From the NCBI GenBank assembly GCA_030610225.1, contig JAUWSD010000061.1, positions 1-7,335 on the forward strand: a DNA stretch of 7,335 bases, written 5' to 3'. The translations under genes were made by a program, and so were the position numbers. Origin of the DNA: Chloroflexota bacterium (GTDB lineage: Bacteria; Chloroflexota; Anaerolineae; Anaerolineales; UBA11579). The notes beneath the pieces were generated by a model. The model ran no database searches. It was given only the letters and a program-made list of their open reading frames with translations, and was not told where the DNA came from. Shown in pieces: positions 1 to 6,658 of this stretch; position 1 is the first letter of the stretch; every line of letters starts with the position of its first letter.

Positions 1-53
1 GCGGTGATTGTAGTTTTTCCAACGCCACCTTTTCCACTAACAGCAATCTTCAT
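1..53 (-). CDS. CooC/MinD-family P-loop ATPase, N-terminal fragment (CODH/ACS nickel maturation candidate)
   Basis: Only the first 17 codons and part of the next are in the window; the gene continues beyond position 1. The peptide MKIAVSGKGGVGKTTIT is a textbook deviant Walker A motif (K8-GGVGKTT, with the signature Lys8 and the P-loop Lys13) placed directly after the first beta strand. This is the layout of SIMIBI-class ATPases (MinD, ParA, Mrp, NifH, CooC). Among these, CooC/AcsF proteins begin almost identically and insert nickel into CO dehydrogenase or acetyl-CoA synthase. The neighbouring acs genes make CooC the likeliest identity, but that is inference from context, because 17 residues cannot separate CooC from Mrp or MinD. 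The start has only a weak ribosome site (AAAAGAG about 6 nt upstream). A strong terminator separates it from the preceding gene, so it is probably the first gene of another unit or is expressed by read-through. Confidence 0.75.
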   Translation of the reverse strand, partial: MKIAVSGKGGVGKTTIT

Positions 54-111
54 AATTACTCTTTTCGTTTCTTTCTATCTTGTAGTTTTTAAGTGTATAT
101 TCTTTCTTGTT

Positions 112-142
112 AAAAAAAGAAAATGGCTTTTGCCATTTTCTT
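112..142 (-). terminator. Intrinsic (Rho-independent) terminator ending the acs operon
   Basis: Read on the minus strand, a perfect 11-bp stem (AAGAAAATGGC pairing with GCCATTTTCTT, positions 142-132 and 127-117) with a 4-nt loop runs directly into a T tract reaching position 112. It begins 16 nt after the flavoprotein stop codon. The plus-strand reading also has a short T run after the stem (144-148), so it could act in both directions, although no plus-strand gene is seen upstream. It marks the probable 3' end of the acsD-to-flavoprotein transcript. Confidence 0.85.
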
Positions 143-158
143 CTTTTTACGCTTATTG

Positions 159-1067
159 TTAATTCTCAATCTGAAATATATAATCACAAGCAGAAAGAGC
201 GGCTTTTGCGCCTTCTCCAATAGCGACTAATACTTGCTCTGCATATATATTTGTAACATCACCTGCAGCAAAAATACCAGGCTCATTTGTTAAATTCTGG
301 TTGGTGACAATAATCCTGCCCTGTTCATCTAAATCAAGTAGATCTTTAGCAAATTTCGTATTTGGTCTTAATGCTTTTTCGACAAATGCTCCATCATATT
401 CCAAAATGAATTCTTCGCCATCTGGTGATTTGATCTTTGCTTTATTTGCGTACTCTTCACCTAGTATCTCAATGACTTCATGGTCATTGAATATTTTCAC
501 ATTTTCCTCACCTGCCAATTTTCTGCCATAGCTTGATTCCATCATTTCTTTGCTTGGGCCAACAACATTGACTTCACTTGCACACATTGCAAGTTCTGCG
601 GCTGCTTTCAATGCCAGAACGCCATTTCCTATAACCAATGTTTTCTTATCAATAAACAAACCCGCATAACTTAAAGCAGAATAACATATACCTTTGGTCA
701 TGAATTTCTTTTCGCCGGGAATGTTAAGGAATTGCTGTCTTGTGCCAGAAGCGATTATTACAGCTTTTGCCTGAAACTCTTTCCCTTTTCTTGTAATGAT
801 CTCAAATCCATCATCAATTTTCTTGATCTCATCTACTAAGGCGTCTTCTCTGGCGAAGTCAATATACTCCAACTCATTTTGGAATTTCTTAACAGTTTCC
901 AATCCTCGAATAATTCGATATTCATCGATCCATGGTAATCTCAGCTTATAATTTGTTTTTCCACCGAGATCTTTGGAGATCATTAAGACATTTACTCTTT
1001 TTCTAATACCATAAATAGTTGCTGTAAGTCCAGCAGGTCCACCGCCAATTACGATCAGGTCGTACAT
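159..1067 (-). CDS. Thioredoxin-reductase-fold FAD flavoprotein lacking the CxxC active site; partner unknown
   Basis: This is a 302-residue protein, close to the usual length of low-molecular-weight thioredoxin reductases. Seen: an N-terminal FAD dinucleotide motif (GGGPAG, 8-13), the ASGT strand (106-109), a second Rossmann motif (VIGNGVLALKAA, 145-156) and the C-terminal FAD motif (GIFAAGDVTNI, 264-274). By colinear comparison with E. coli TrxB, the redox CxxC (CATC) is replaced by SALS (130-133), the following Asp by Tyr134, and the HRR motif that binds the NADPH phosphate by VGP (168-171 region). Cysteines remain at 128, 162 and 294 but form no CxxC pair. It therefore cannot carry out thioredoxin-type dithiol exchange. 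TrxR-fold ferredoxin-NAD(P)H reductases also lack CxxC, which makes an FAD electron carrier plausible, perhaps serving RACo or ferredoxin; this is inference. The start is well supported: an AGGAG site 6 nt upstream overlaps the malic enzyme stop, 9 nt away. It is the last gene before the terminator. Confidence 0.85.
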   Translation of the reverse strand: MYDLIVIGGGPAGLTATIYGIRKRVNVLMISKDLGGKTNYKLRLPWIDEYRIIRGLETVKKFQNELEYIDFAREDALVDEIKKIDDGFEIITRKGKEFQAKAVIIASGTRQQFLNIPGEKKFMTKGICYSALSYAGLFIDKKTLVIGNGVLALKAAAELAMCASEVNVVGPSKEMMESSYGRKLAGEENVKIFNDHEVIEILGEEYANKAKIKSPDGEEFILEYDGAFVEKALRPNTKFAKDLLDLDEQGRIIVTNQNLTNEPGIFAAGDVTNIYAEQVLVAIGEGAKAALSACDYIFQIEN

Positions 1068-1073
1068 ATCAAT

Positions 1074-1078
1074 CTCCT
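1074..1078 (-). promoter_or_regulatory. Ribosome binding site of the TrxR-like flavoprotein, overlapping the upstream stop codon
   Basis: On the minus strand AGGAG lies 6 nt before the ATG at 1067 and shares bases with the TAG stop of the malic enzyme (1079-1077). This fixes the start codon and suggests that translation of the two genes is coupled. Confidence 0.75.
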
Positions 1079-2435
1079 ATAGTGGTGCTTTTTGAATAAA
1101 ACCTTCCTCCATAAGCTTTGATGTCATGTTTCTTGATCTCATGATCATCTCTCGGGCTTTGTTATAGAGTTCTTCGTAACTTAAATCAAGTTTAGCAACG
1201 CCCTGCTCAATGGCTTTACGCCCAACAGCTGCGGCTTCTAACGGGAAAATCTCCCATTGATCCATAGTTGGCAGGATCTTTTCCTCGCTAAGATCATCTC
1301 CAAGATAACCTGCTAATGCATCTGCTGCTGCAAAGCACATTTCATCAGTTATCGTTGTAGCTCGGACGTCTAATGTACCTCTAAATATACCTGGGAATCC
1401 TAATGAATTATTTACTTGATTCGGAAAATCAGATCGACCTGTAGCAACGATTCTCGCTCCAGCTTCTTTTGCTTCCCAAGGCCAGATTTCAGGTACAGGG
1501 TTTGCTGCAACAAATACAATTGCATCTTCAGCCATTTCAGATACCCATTCAGGCTTTATTGTGCCTGGACCCGGTTTTGATAATGCGTTAACTACATCAG
1601 CACCTTTCATAGCTTCTGCAATACCTCCTTGGAGGCCTTCTGCATTTGTTATCTGGCATAGCTTCCATTTCTGAACATATTCTGTTTTCCTGGCTTCAAT
1701 ATCTTTTCTGTGCATTCCAAGAATTCCCTTGCTATCAACCATAATACAGTTAGCTGGATTCACGCCCCATGCGAAGATCAATCGTGAGCATGCAACATTC
1801 GCAGCACCAGCTCCGATGAATGCGATCTTTACATCTTCTTTCTTTTTACCTACTAGCTTAAGAGCATTGATCAGGCCTGCTAAAGTTACTGTTGCAGTCC
1901 CCTGTTGATCGTCATGCCATATTGGAATTTCTGCTTTTTCCCGAAGAGTATCCAATATCCTGAAACATTTTGGCTGAGCAAAATCTTCAAGATTAACTCC
2001 GCCAAGACCAGGTTGAAGCAGTAAAACTGTTTCGATGATCTTGTCTGGGTCTTTAGTATCTAGCATGATCGGATAACCGTCAACGCCGCCCAGATATTTG
2101 AACAATAGTGATTTGCCTTCCATAACCGGAAGCCCTGCTTTTGGACCAATATCGCCCAATCCAAGCACCCGTGTACCATCACTAATTACTGCAACAGTAT
2201 TCCACTTGTTTGTGTATTCATAAACCAGTTCGGGATCTTTTTCAATGGCCCTGCAAGGTGCTGCTACACCAGGGGTATACCAAATTGCAAAATCATTAAT
2301 ATCTCTTACACAGCATTTGAGAGTTGTTTCGATTTTTCCTTTATAAAAAGGATGAAGCACCATCGCATCCGCAGATGGTTTGGTTGCTTTTGCTAAAAGT
2401 TCTTCAACATTGATCTCTTTATCTTTTGAGACCAT
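1077..2435 (-). CDS. Malic enzyme (oxaloacetate-decarboxylating malate dehydrogenase), probably NAD-preferring
   Basis: It catalyses malate + NAD(P)+ to pyruvate + CO2 + NAD(P)H, or pyruvate carboxylation in reverse, in the cytoplasm. The 452 residues carry the full short bacterial malic enzyme signature. These are the catalytic Tyr53 in WYTPGVAAPCRAI; SDGTRVLGLGDIGPKAG with the catalytic Lys99; the metal-ligand pair Glu150-Asp151 in NLEDF; HDDQQGT (174-180) with the third metal acid; a Rossmann GAGAAN (208-213); and AANPVPE (310-316). The second NAD-domain strand ends in an acidic residue (Asp234 in MVDSKG), which usually favours NAD over NADP; that preference is inferred. It follows acsE by 19 nt with a GGAG site 6 nt before the ATG, and precedes the flavoprotein by 9 nt, so it sits inside the acs operon. 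No key residue is missing. Malic enzyme is not a core Wood-Ljungdahl gene; here it may supply pyruvate, CO2 or reducing power, or serve anaplerosis. Confidence 0.95.
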   Translation of the reverse strand: MVSKDKEINVEELLAKATKPSADAMVLHPFYKGKIETTLKCCVRDINDFAIWYTPGVAAPCRAIEKDPELVYEYTNKWNTVAVISDGTRVLGLGDIGPKAGLPVMEGKSLLFKYLGGVDGYPIMLDTKDPDKIIETVLLLQPGLGGVNLEDFAQPKCFRILDTLREKAEIPIWHDDQQGTATVTLAGLINALKLVGKKKEDVKIAFIGAGAANVACSRLIFAWGVNPANCIMVDSKGILGMHRKDIEARKTEYVQKWKLCQITNAEGLQGGIAEAMKGADVVNALSKPGPGTIKPEWVSEMAEDAIVFVAANPVPEIWPWEAKEAGARIVATGRSDFPNQVNNSLGFPGIFRGTLDVRATTITDEMCFAAADALAGYLGDDLSEEKILPTMDQWEIFPLEAAAVGRKAIEQGVAKLDLSYEELYNKAREMIMRSRNMTSKLMEEGFIQKAPL

Positions 2436-2454
2436 ATTTAACTCCGAATGTGAA

Positions 2455-3378
2455 TTACTGCTGCAAATATGAGTCGGCGTAGATCACCTTGTTGAGTAAT
2501 ATTTGCACAGTCTTCCAGATATTTACTTGATCCGGGTCGCCGAAATCCACATCTTCTGCCTGTGGTTCCTCCATCGAGGCTATCCTGTCATGGATCTTTA
2601 AATAAAGTTTTCCTACACTCGTGCTTTCGTCTCTATTTTCTATCGTGCTTATTGTCTCCTGAAGTCCTTTATCAAGCGGATCAGCGATCATCATCGATAA
2701 TCCAGCACCCATAATCATCGCACAATATACCTGATTAATCAATGGTCTATTCTTCTCTGGAACCGCATTTGAAACATTTGATAAACCGATGGAAATACCT
2801 GGAGCTGGATCCCATGCATATTGGATCGTTCTTACAGCTTCTATAAGTTCAGGACAATATTCCTGGCACCCTGAAACAGTGAGAACCAATGGATCAACAA
2901 TTAAATCTTCAACTGGAAAATCAATCTCAAGCATACGCGGGATCAGAGATTCCAGTGCAATTTCTACTCTTTCATCTGCACCGACTGGGATTCCACTTCT
3001 TCCCATTGTCAGAGCTATCAATTTAGCATTATATTTTTTTGCTACAAGCGGCACCTTTTCAAGTCTCTCAGGCTCTGCAGAAGTGGAATTGATGATTGGT
3101 TGTGCCTTTGTGATTACCTTCAGCCCTGCTTCAATTCCATTTAGATTTGTGCTATCTAAACAAAGCGGAAGATCGGTAACTTTTTCCACTTCTTTCACTA
3201 TCCATGGAAAAACTTCTTCCCAGTCCTTTTTTCTGGGTCCAAGGTTCAAGTCAATCGCCCATGCCCCTGCTTCTGCTTGTTTTGCTGCCAATTCCTGGAA
3301 GAATTTTCCATCTTTTTCTTTCAGCGCTCTTTTTACTTTGGGTGAAATTATATGAATATTTTCGCCAATGATTAACAT
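2455..3378 (-). CDS. acsE: Methyltetrahydrofolate:corrinoid/iron-sulfur protein methyltransferase (AcsE, MeTr)
   Basis: It transfers the N5-methyl group of CH3-H4folate to the Co(I) corrinoid of the AcsCD protein, joining the methyl and carbonyl branches of the Wood-Ljungdahl pathway. It is a TIM barrel of the pterin-binding (dihydropteroate synthase-like) family. Seen: the N-terminus MLIIGENIHII; DLNLGP (43-48); CLDSTN with Asp75; INSTSAE with Asn97; VDPLVL with Asp162; and GLSNVS with Asn201. These match pterin-binding and catalytic residues known in the Moorella enzyme (Asp75, Asn96, Asp160, Asn199). At 307 residues it is about 45 longer than the roughly 262-residue Moorella form. The extra stretch lies at about 242-286, before the conserved C-terminal ILLNKVIYADSY. 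The start is fixed by alignment and by AGAGGAGAT just upstream. It lies 13 nt after acsV, whose stop is doubled (TAG TAG). Confidence 0.95.
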   Translation of the reverse strand: MLIIGENIHIISPKVKRALKEKDGKFFQELAAKQAEAGAWAIDLNLGPRKKDWEEVFPWIVKEVEKVTDLPLCLDSTNLNGIEAGLKVITKAQPIINSTSAEPERLEKVPLVAKKYNAKLIALTMGRSGIPVGADERVEIALESLIPRMLEIDFPVEDLIVDPLVLTVSGCQEYCPELIEAVRTIQYAWDPAPGISIGLSNVSNAVPEKNRPLINQVYCAMIMGAGLSMMIADPLDKGLQETISTIENRDESTSVGKLYLKIHDRIASMEEPQAEDVDFGDPDQVNIWKTVQILLNKVIYADSYLQQ

Positions 3379-3381
3379 GAT

Positions 3382-3390
3382 ATCTCCTCT
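3382..3390 (-). promoter_or_regulatory. Strong ribosome binding site of acsE
   Basis: On the minus strand AGAGGAGAT, with its AGGAG core 5 nt before the ATG, fills the short gap after acsV. The same 9-mer precedes acsC (6656-6648), suggesting high independent translation of these two genes compared with acsV, which has no such site. Confidence 0.75.
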
Positions 3391-3391
3391 A

Positions 3392-5308
3392 CTATCTATC
3401 TTGTTTAATATTAATTTGCTTTACATTAGGGAATTTTGCCAGGTCAGTATGGGGTAAGAATAGAGCTGATGTAAATGCTTCAAAGAAGCTATTATCTGCT
3501 GACAGTTCAATATATGTCATCTTTGAGGCAATAGTATCTATCTCATTTCGAATATCTTTGCTGATCAAAGCAAAGTACGCACCCTTAACTGACGTATTCC
3601 CAAGAAATTTAAAACTATCCCAATCCATATCCGGCATTAACCCAATTTGGATCGCCTTTTCAACATCAATATATTTTCCAAATGAGCCACCGATATGGAT
3701 CTCCTCAACCATTTCAAGTGGGAAGCCAACATTATCTGCAAGCACACTAAAACCTGCATAAATAGCAGCCTTAGCCCTGATCAAATTCTCAATATCAACC
3801 ATTGTAATGAAAATATCTTTGCCAGATTTTGTTTCTTTTCCCCAGGAAATCACATATTCAGCTCCATGATCACCTTTACGTATGCGTTCGCTTTTTACTT
3901 CAAGTTTTATATTGCCGCTTTTATCAAGTAATCCGGTGGTGAACATTTCAGCAATTATTGAGATTAACCCGCTTCCGCAAATACCTACTGGCTTAGTATC
4001 GCCAATTACTCTGGAATCTGTTTCAAAATTCTCTGGGTTTATCCAAACTTCTTCTATTGCTCCTTCAGTTGCCCGCATACCATGTTGTACTCCTGCGCCC
4101 TCAAAAGCAGGTCCCGCAGAGCATGCACAGGTGATCAGCCAATCTTTTGAACCTAATGCTATCTCACCATTTGTTCCCACATCAATGAATAGGGTTGTTT
4201 TTTCTGATTTGTATATCCCTGATGAATATACTCCAGCAGTTATATCTGCTCCTACATAACTGGCAACCCCAGGCAGGCAGTCAATTACTGCTAGTGGATT
4301 TATATCTAAATTCAGCTCACCTGCCTTCATCTTAGGTGGTTGATTGATAACTGGAATGAATGGTGACATCCTGATACTGGAAGTTGGAATTTCAAGCAGC
4401 AGGTGCATCATCGTTGTATTTCCAGCAATGATTCCTTTTACTATCTCCGATCTGTCAACATTCACCTGATTGCAAATTCGGTCTATTAATTTATTGATTG
4501 TCCCAATCACTAAAGAGGACATCTCTTTTGAATTTTCTTCTGTCTTACTCGAATAAATGATTCTGGAAATTACATCTTCGCCCCTTTTAATTTGCTGATT
4601 ATATTCAACGGCCTGTGATACTACTTTCCCGGTCAACAGATCAACTAACCAGACTGATACAGTCGTGGTTCCAATATCTACTGAAATACCGTAAATTTTT
4701 GAAATAGACCCACTCTTCTTACTTAAGATCAATTCCAAATTATCTTCAGCTTCATCAAAATCAGCGACTATAGAAACATTCCAATTACTTTGGCGCAGAA
4801 CAACACCTAATCGCCGGATAAAATCAAGGTTCGCACTAACATTAGAATATCCTGCTTGTTGTTTCAATGCTTGCTTCAAACGATTCCAGTCATCTATCTG
4901 GTCATCCATTGTTGGTGCTGGAATGATCAGATCAATAACTTTTACTGATTGGGAAATTTTCGGATCATACCCATCTGGCAGTGAAACTTGAACAGCCTTC
5001 AGATCTGACGCAATAGTTCTCTTTATTTCATTTTGATCTGGAATTGATACTTTTACATCACCCTCAACCACTGTTTGGCAAGACAAGGCAAAACCTTGTT
5101 CAATATCCTCAGCGGTTAATTTAAGAGAACTTCTTCTTCGTATTTTCCCCTCTTCTACTTTAACAAGACAACGACCACATCGTCCTTGTCCTCCGCAGGG
5201 TTGATTGATATCGATCCCCGCGGAGGTTAATGCTTCGTTGAGCAGTGTTCCTGATGGGACTTCGATGATATCATCACTCCCATCAATTTGGACTTTTACA
5301 TTTGCCAT
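3392..5308 (-). CDS. acsV: Reductive activator of the corrinoid/iron-sulfur protein (RACo/AcsV): [2Fe-2S] ferredoxin plus ASKHA ATPase
   Basis: This ATP-dependent activator reduces accidentally oxidised Co(II) in the AcsCD corrinoid back to Co(I) so methyl transfer can continue. The 638 residues match known RACo length. Residues 1-90 form a plant-type [2Fe-2S] ferredoxin domain with ligands Cys38, Cys44, Cys47 and Cys77 (C-x5-C-x2-C-x29-C). A linker and middle region follow. From about 205 comes an ASKHA-type ATPase: DIGTTT (211-216), GNTTMMHLL (296-304), DVGTNGE (376-382), CACSAGPAFEGAG (394-406) and the late IHIGGSFGKY (537-546). The gene starts only 5 nt after acsC and lacks a clear Shine-Dalgarno site, so its translation probably depends on ribosomes finishing acsC; a low dose suits a catalytic activator. 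The physiological electron donor of the ferredoxin domain is not shown by the sequence; the flavoprotein at the end of the operon is one candidate. Confidence 0.93.
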   Translation of the reverse strand: MANVKVQIDGSDDIIEVPSGTLLNEALTSAGIDINQPCGGQGRCGRCLVKVEEGKIRRRSSLKLTAEDIEQGFALSCQTVVEGDVKVSIPDQNEIKRTIASDLKAVQVSLPDGYDPKISQSVKVIDLIIPAPTMDDQIDDWNRLKQALKQQAGYSNVSANLDFIRRLGVVLRQSNWNVSIVADFDEAEDNLELILSKKSGSISKIYGISVDIGTTTVSVWLVDLLTGKVVSQAVEYNQQIKRGEDVISRIIYSSKTEENSKEMSSLVIGTINKLIDRICNQVNVDRSEIVKGIIAGNTTMMHLLLEIPTSSIRMSPFIPVINQPPKMKAGELNLDINPLAVIDCLPGVASYVGADITAGVYSSGIYKSEKTTLFIDVGTNGEIALGSKDWLITCACSAGPAFEGAGVQHGMRATEGAIEEVWINPENFETDSRVIGDTKPVGICGSGLISIIAEMFTTGLLDKSGNIKLEVKSERIRKGDHGAEYVISWGKETKSGKDIFITMVDIENLIRAKAAIYAGFSVLADNVGFPLEMVEEIHIGGSFGKYIDVEKAIQIGLMPDMDWDSFKFLGNTSVKGAYFALISKDIRNEIDTIASKMTYIELSADNSFFEAFTSALFLPHTDLAKFPNVKQINIKQDR

Positions 5309-5330
5309 AATTTTTATAGAGCCTGCTTTA
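5309..5330 (-). other. acsC-acsV junction without a recognisable Shine-Dalgarno site
   Basis: Only five bases separate the acsC TAA from the acsV ATG. The closest purine-rich element is GCAGG, whose nearest base is about 13 nt before the start, too far for normal use. The bases directly upstream of the ATG are AT-rich (CTATAAAAATT). Translational re-initiation or coupling from acsC is the likely mode; this is inference. Confidence 0.55.
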
Positions 5331-6642
5331 TATAAGCTGGCAGATCAACTGCTTCTCTTGGCCCTACACGAATTTCCCATCCGGGCAGCTCTTCCTCAAG
5401 TTCACCTGAGATAACTGCAACATGACCTGGAATAATGATCGTCTTGTGGTTGATCTTCTCTTCAATTCCGTTCTTTTTTATATCTTTTGCTACCTGCTCT
5501 GCATCAAAGATTCCTGCAGCCCATGCGGTTAGCACGCTCATACCTTCAGCGTCTGAAACTAATAGCCATGCTGGGATACCAGATCCCTCAATTTCATTAG
5601 CAACACTAAAATATGTGATACTGAAGTTTGTTGTCACCATCAGAGGTGAATCTGGAGTTGGATCATTGATCGCATACAGATCAGGTGTAACCTGGATCGG
5701 TTTTTGAGGATCAGTGTAAATATTCTGGCGAAGAACCAAAAGTGGATAAATATCTTCTGCTTTATAGGTATCAACAACGATAAAGCCAGCGTACTTGGCA
5801 ATACTCTGAGAAGCTAATTCAAGCTCCATCTCATTTTTATATGCCAATTCAAGGATTGGATATCCTAGAGGTTTATAATTCTTCTTCAAAGCCAATTTAC
5901 GTGCGATCGTATATTGCGCTAACTTATCGCCAAATGTTTTTCCACCTGTATCTAAAACAAGATCGTTTAATCCAGCTTCTTTGATCTTTTCAGTAAGAGT
6001 TGCTACTTCTTCAACCCCTTCACCTGAAACTACCAAGGCTGATCCACTTTCCTTAGCAATTAAAGTGAATTCATCGACGTTTTCTGCATTTGCACCACTG
6101 ATAAGAACTCTTGAATCTCCTACTTCAACCAAAGCTGCTTTTACACAGTCCGCTTTATCACTGATCAATATCAATGGCTTGTTGATAGTAGCAGCTTTCT
6201 TAACAAGAGCAGCAAATTTTCCTGCATCTCCACTTGTCTCTTCTACTGCTACACCATCTACTCCAAGATCAATCCCGACATAATTAACGAGATAATCTTT
6301 GATAAAAGCTAATTTATTATCAACAGCAGCATCATCCATATCATCAGCTACACGAATGAATAAACCAGGCATGTTGTAGAACGTTTTCTCATGTCTGAAA
6401 AGCACTGTTTCATTTCCAGCTTTGAGAACAGTTTCTCCAACTTTTAGTTCGATCAACCTCACTGGCGGTTCAGAGGAAGCAGCAAGTTCTGTTTTTGACT
6501 CGTCTGATACATGGGGGCACAAAGCAAGTTCCGCTTGTTTTGCAGCAAGCTTCATTGCAAATGCTAAACATGTTGGATAACCACAATCCTTACAGTTGGT
6601 TTGTGGTAAAAGTTTATAAATTTGAATTCCTGATAATGCCAT
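5314..6642 (-). CDS. acsC: Corrinoid/iron-sulfur protein large (gamma) subunit, AcsC (CdhE-like)
   Basis: This is the cobamide- and [4Fe-4S]-carrying subunit of the methyl carrier that takes the methyl group from AcsE and hands it to acetyl-CoA synthase. Of its 442 residues, the N-terminal domain holds the cluster ligands Cys17, Cys20, Cys25 and Cys42 in the characteristic NCKDCGYPTC context with a spaced fourth cysteine. This is the low-potential cluster that assists cobalt reduction. A TIM-barrel-like middle domain follows. The C-terminal corrinoid-binding domain ends with the conserved GHVAVISGELEEELPGW (406-422) and VGPREA (426-431). Length and domain order match characterised bacterial AcsC, and no key residue is missing. 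The start is set by AGAGGAGAT 7 nt (core to ATG) upstream. It follows acsD by 16 nt and forms the heterodimer with that product. Confidence 0.95.
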   Translation of the reverse strand: MALSGIQIYKLLPQTNCKDCGYPTCLAFAMKLAAKQAELALCPHVSDESKTELAASSEPPVRLIELKVGETVLKAGNETVLFRHEKTFYNMPGLFIRVADDMDDAAVDNKLAFIKDYLVNYVGIDLGVDGVAVEETSGDAGKFAALVKKAATINKPLILISDKADCVKAALVEVGDSRVLISGANAENVDEFTLIAKESGSALVVSGEGVEEVATLTEKIKEAGLNDLVLDTGGKTFGDKLAQYTIARKLALKKNYKPLGYPILELAYKNEMELELASQSIAKYAGFIVVDTYKAEDIYPLLVLRQNIYTDPQKPIQVTPDLYAINDPTPDSPLMVTTNFSITYFSVANEIEGSGIPAWLLVSDAEGMSVLTAWAAGIFDAEQVAKDIKKNGIEEKINHKTIIIPGHVAVISGELEEELPGWEIRVGPREAVDLPAYIKQAL

Positions 6643-6647
6643 TATTT

Positions 6648-6656
6648 ATCTCCTCT
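6648..6656 (-). promoter_or_regulatory. Strong ribosome binding site of acsC
   Basis: On the minus strand AGAGGAGAT lies in the 16-nt gap between the acsD stop and the acsC ATG, with the AGGAG core 7 nt before the start. It is identical to the site before acsE and supports the chosen acsC start. Confidence 0.75.
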
Positions 6657-6658
6657 GC

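Noticed and set aside
54..110. Promoter for the CooC-like gene
   Set aside because: A TATACA hexamer is present on the minus strand, but nothing resembling a -35 box lies 16-18 nt upstream (only T-rich terminator sequence), so no promoter is called.
159..1067. Annotation as thioredoxin reductase (trxB)
   Set aside because: The CxxC cysteines, the following Asp and the NADPH-binding HRR are all replaced, so the gene symbol trxB would be misleading.
2789..3355. Plus-strand open frame of 188 codons opposite acsE
   Set aside because: It is fully antisense to a strongly conserved enzyme. Its translation is Ser/Phe/Ile-rich with no recognisable domain, as expected of a shadow frame.
3882..4259. 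Plus-strand open frame of 125 codons opposite acsV
   Set aside because: It lies opposite the conserved ASKHA region, has low-complexity composition and no motif; a shadow frame. The shorter plus-strand frames elsewhere were dropped for the same reason.
5315..5332. Near-palindrome TATAGAGC-CT-GCTTTATA at the end of acsC, as a regulatory hairpin over the acsV start
   Set aside because: In the mRNA sense it contains an A-C mismatch and leaves a 2-nt loop, so the stem would be short and AT-rich. It is within coding sequence and is probably chance.
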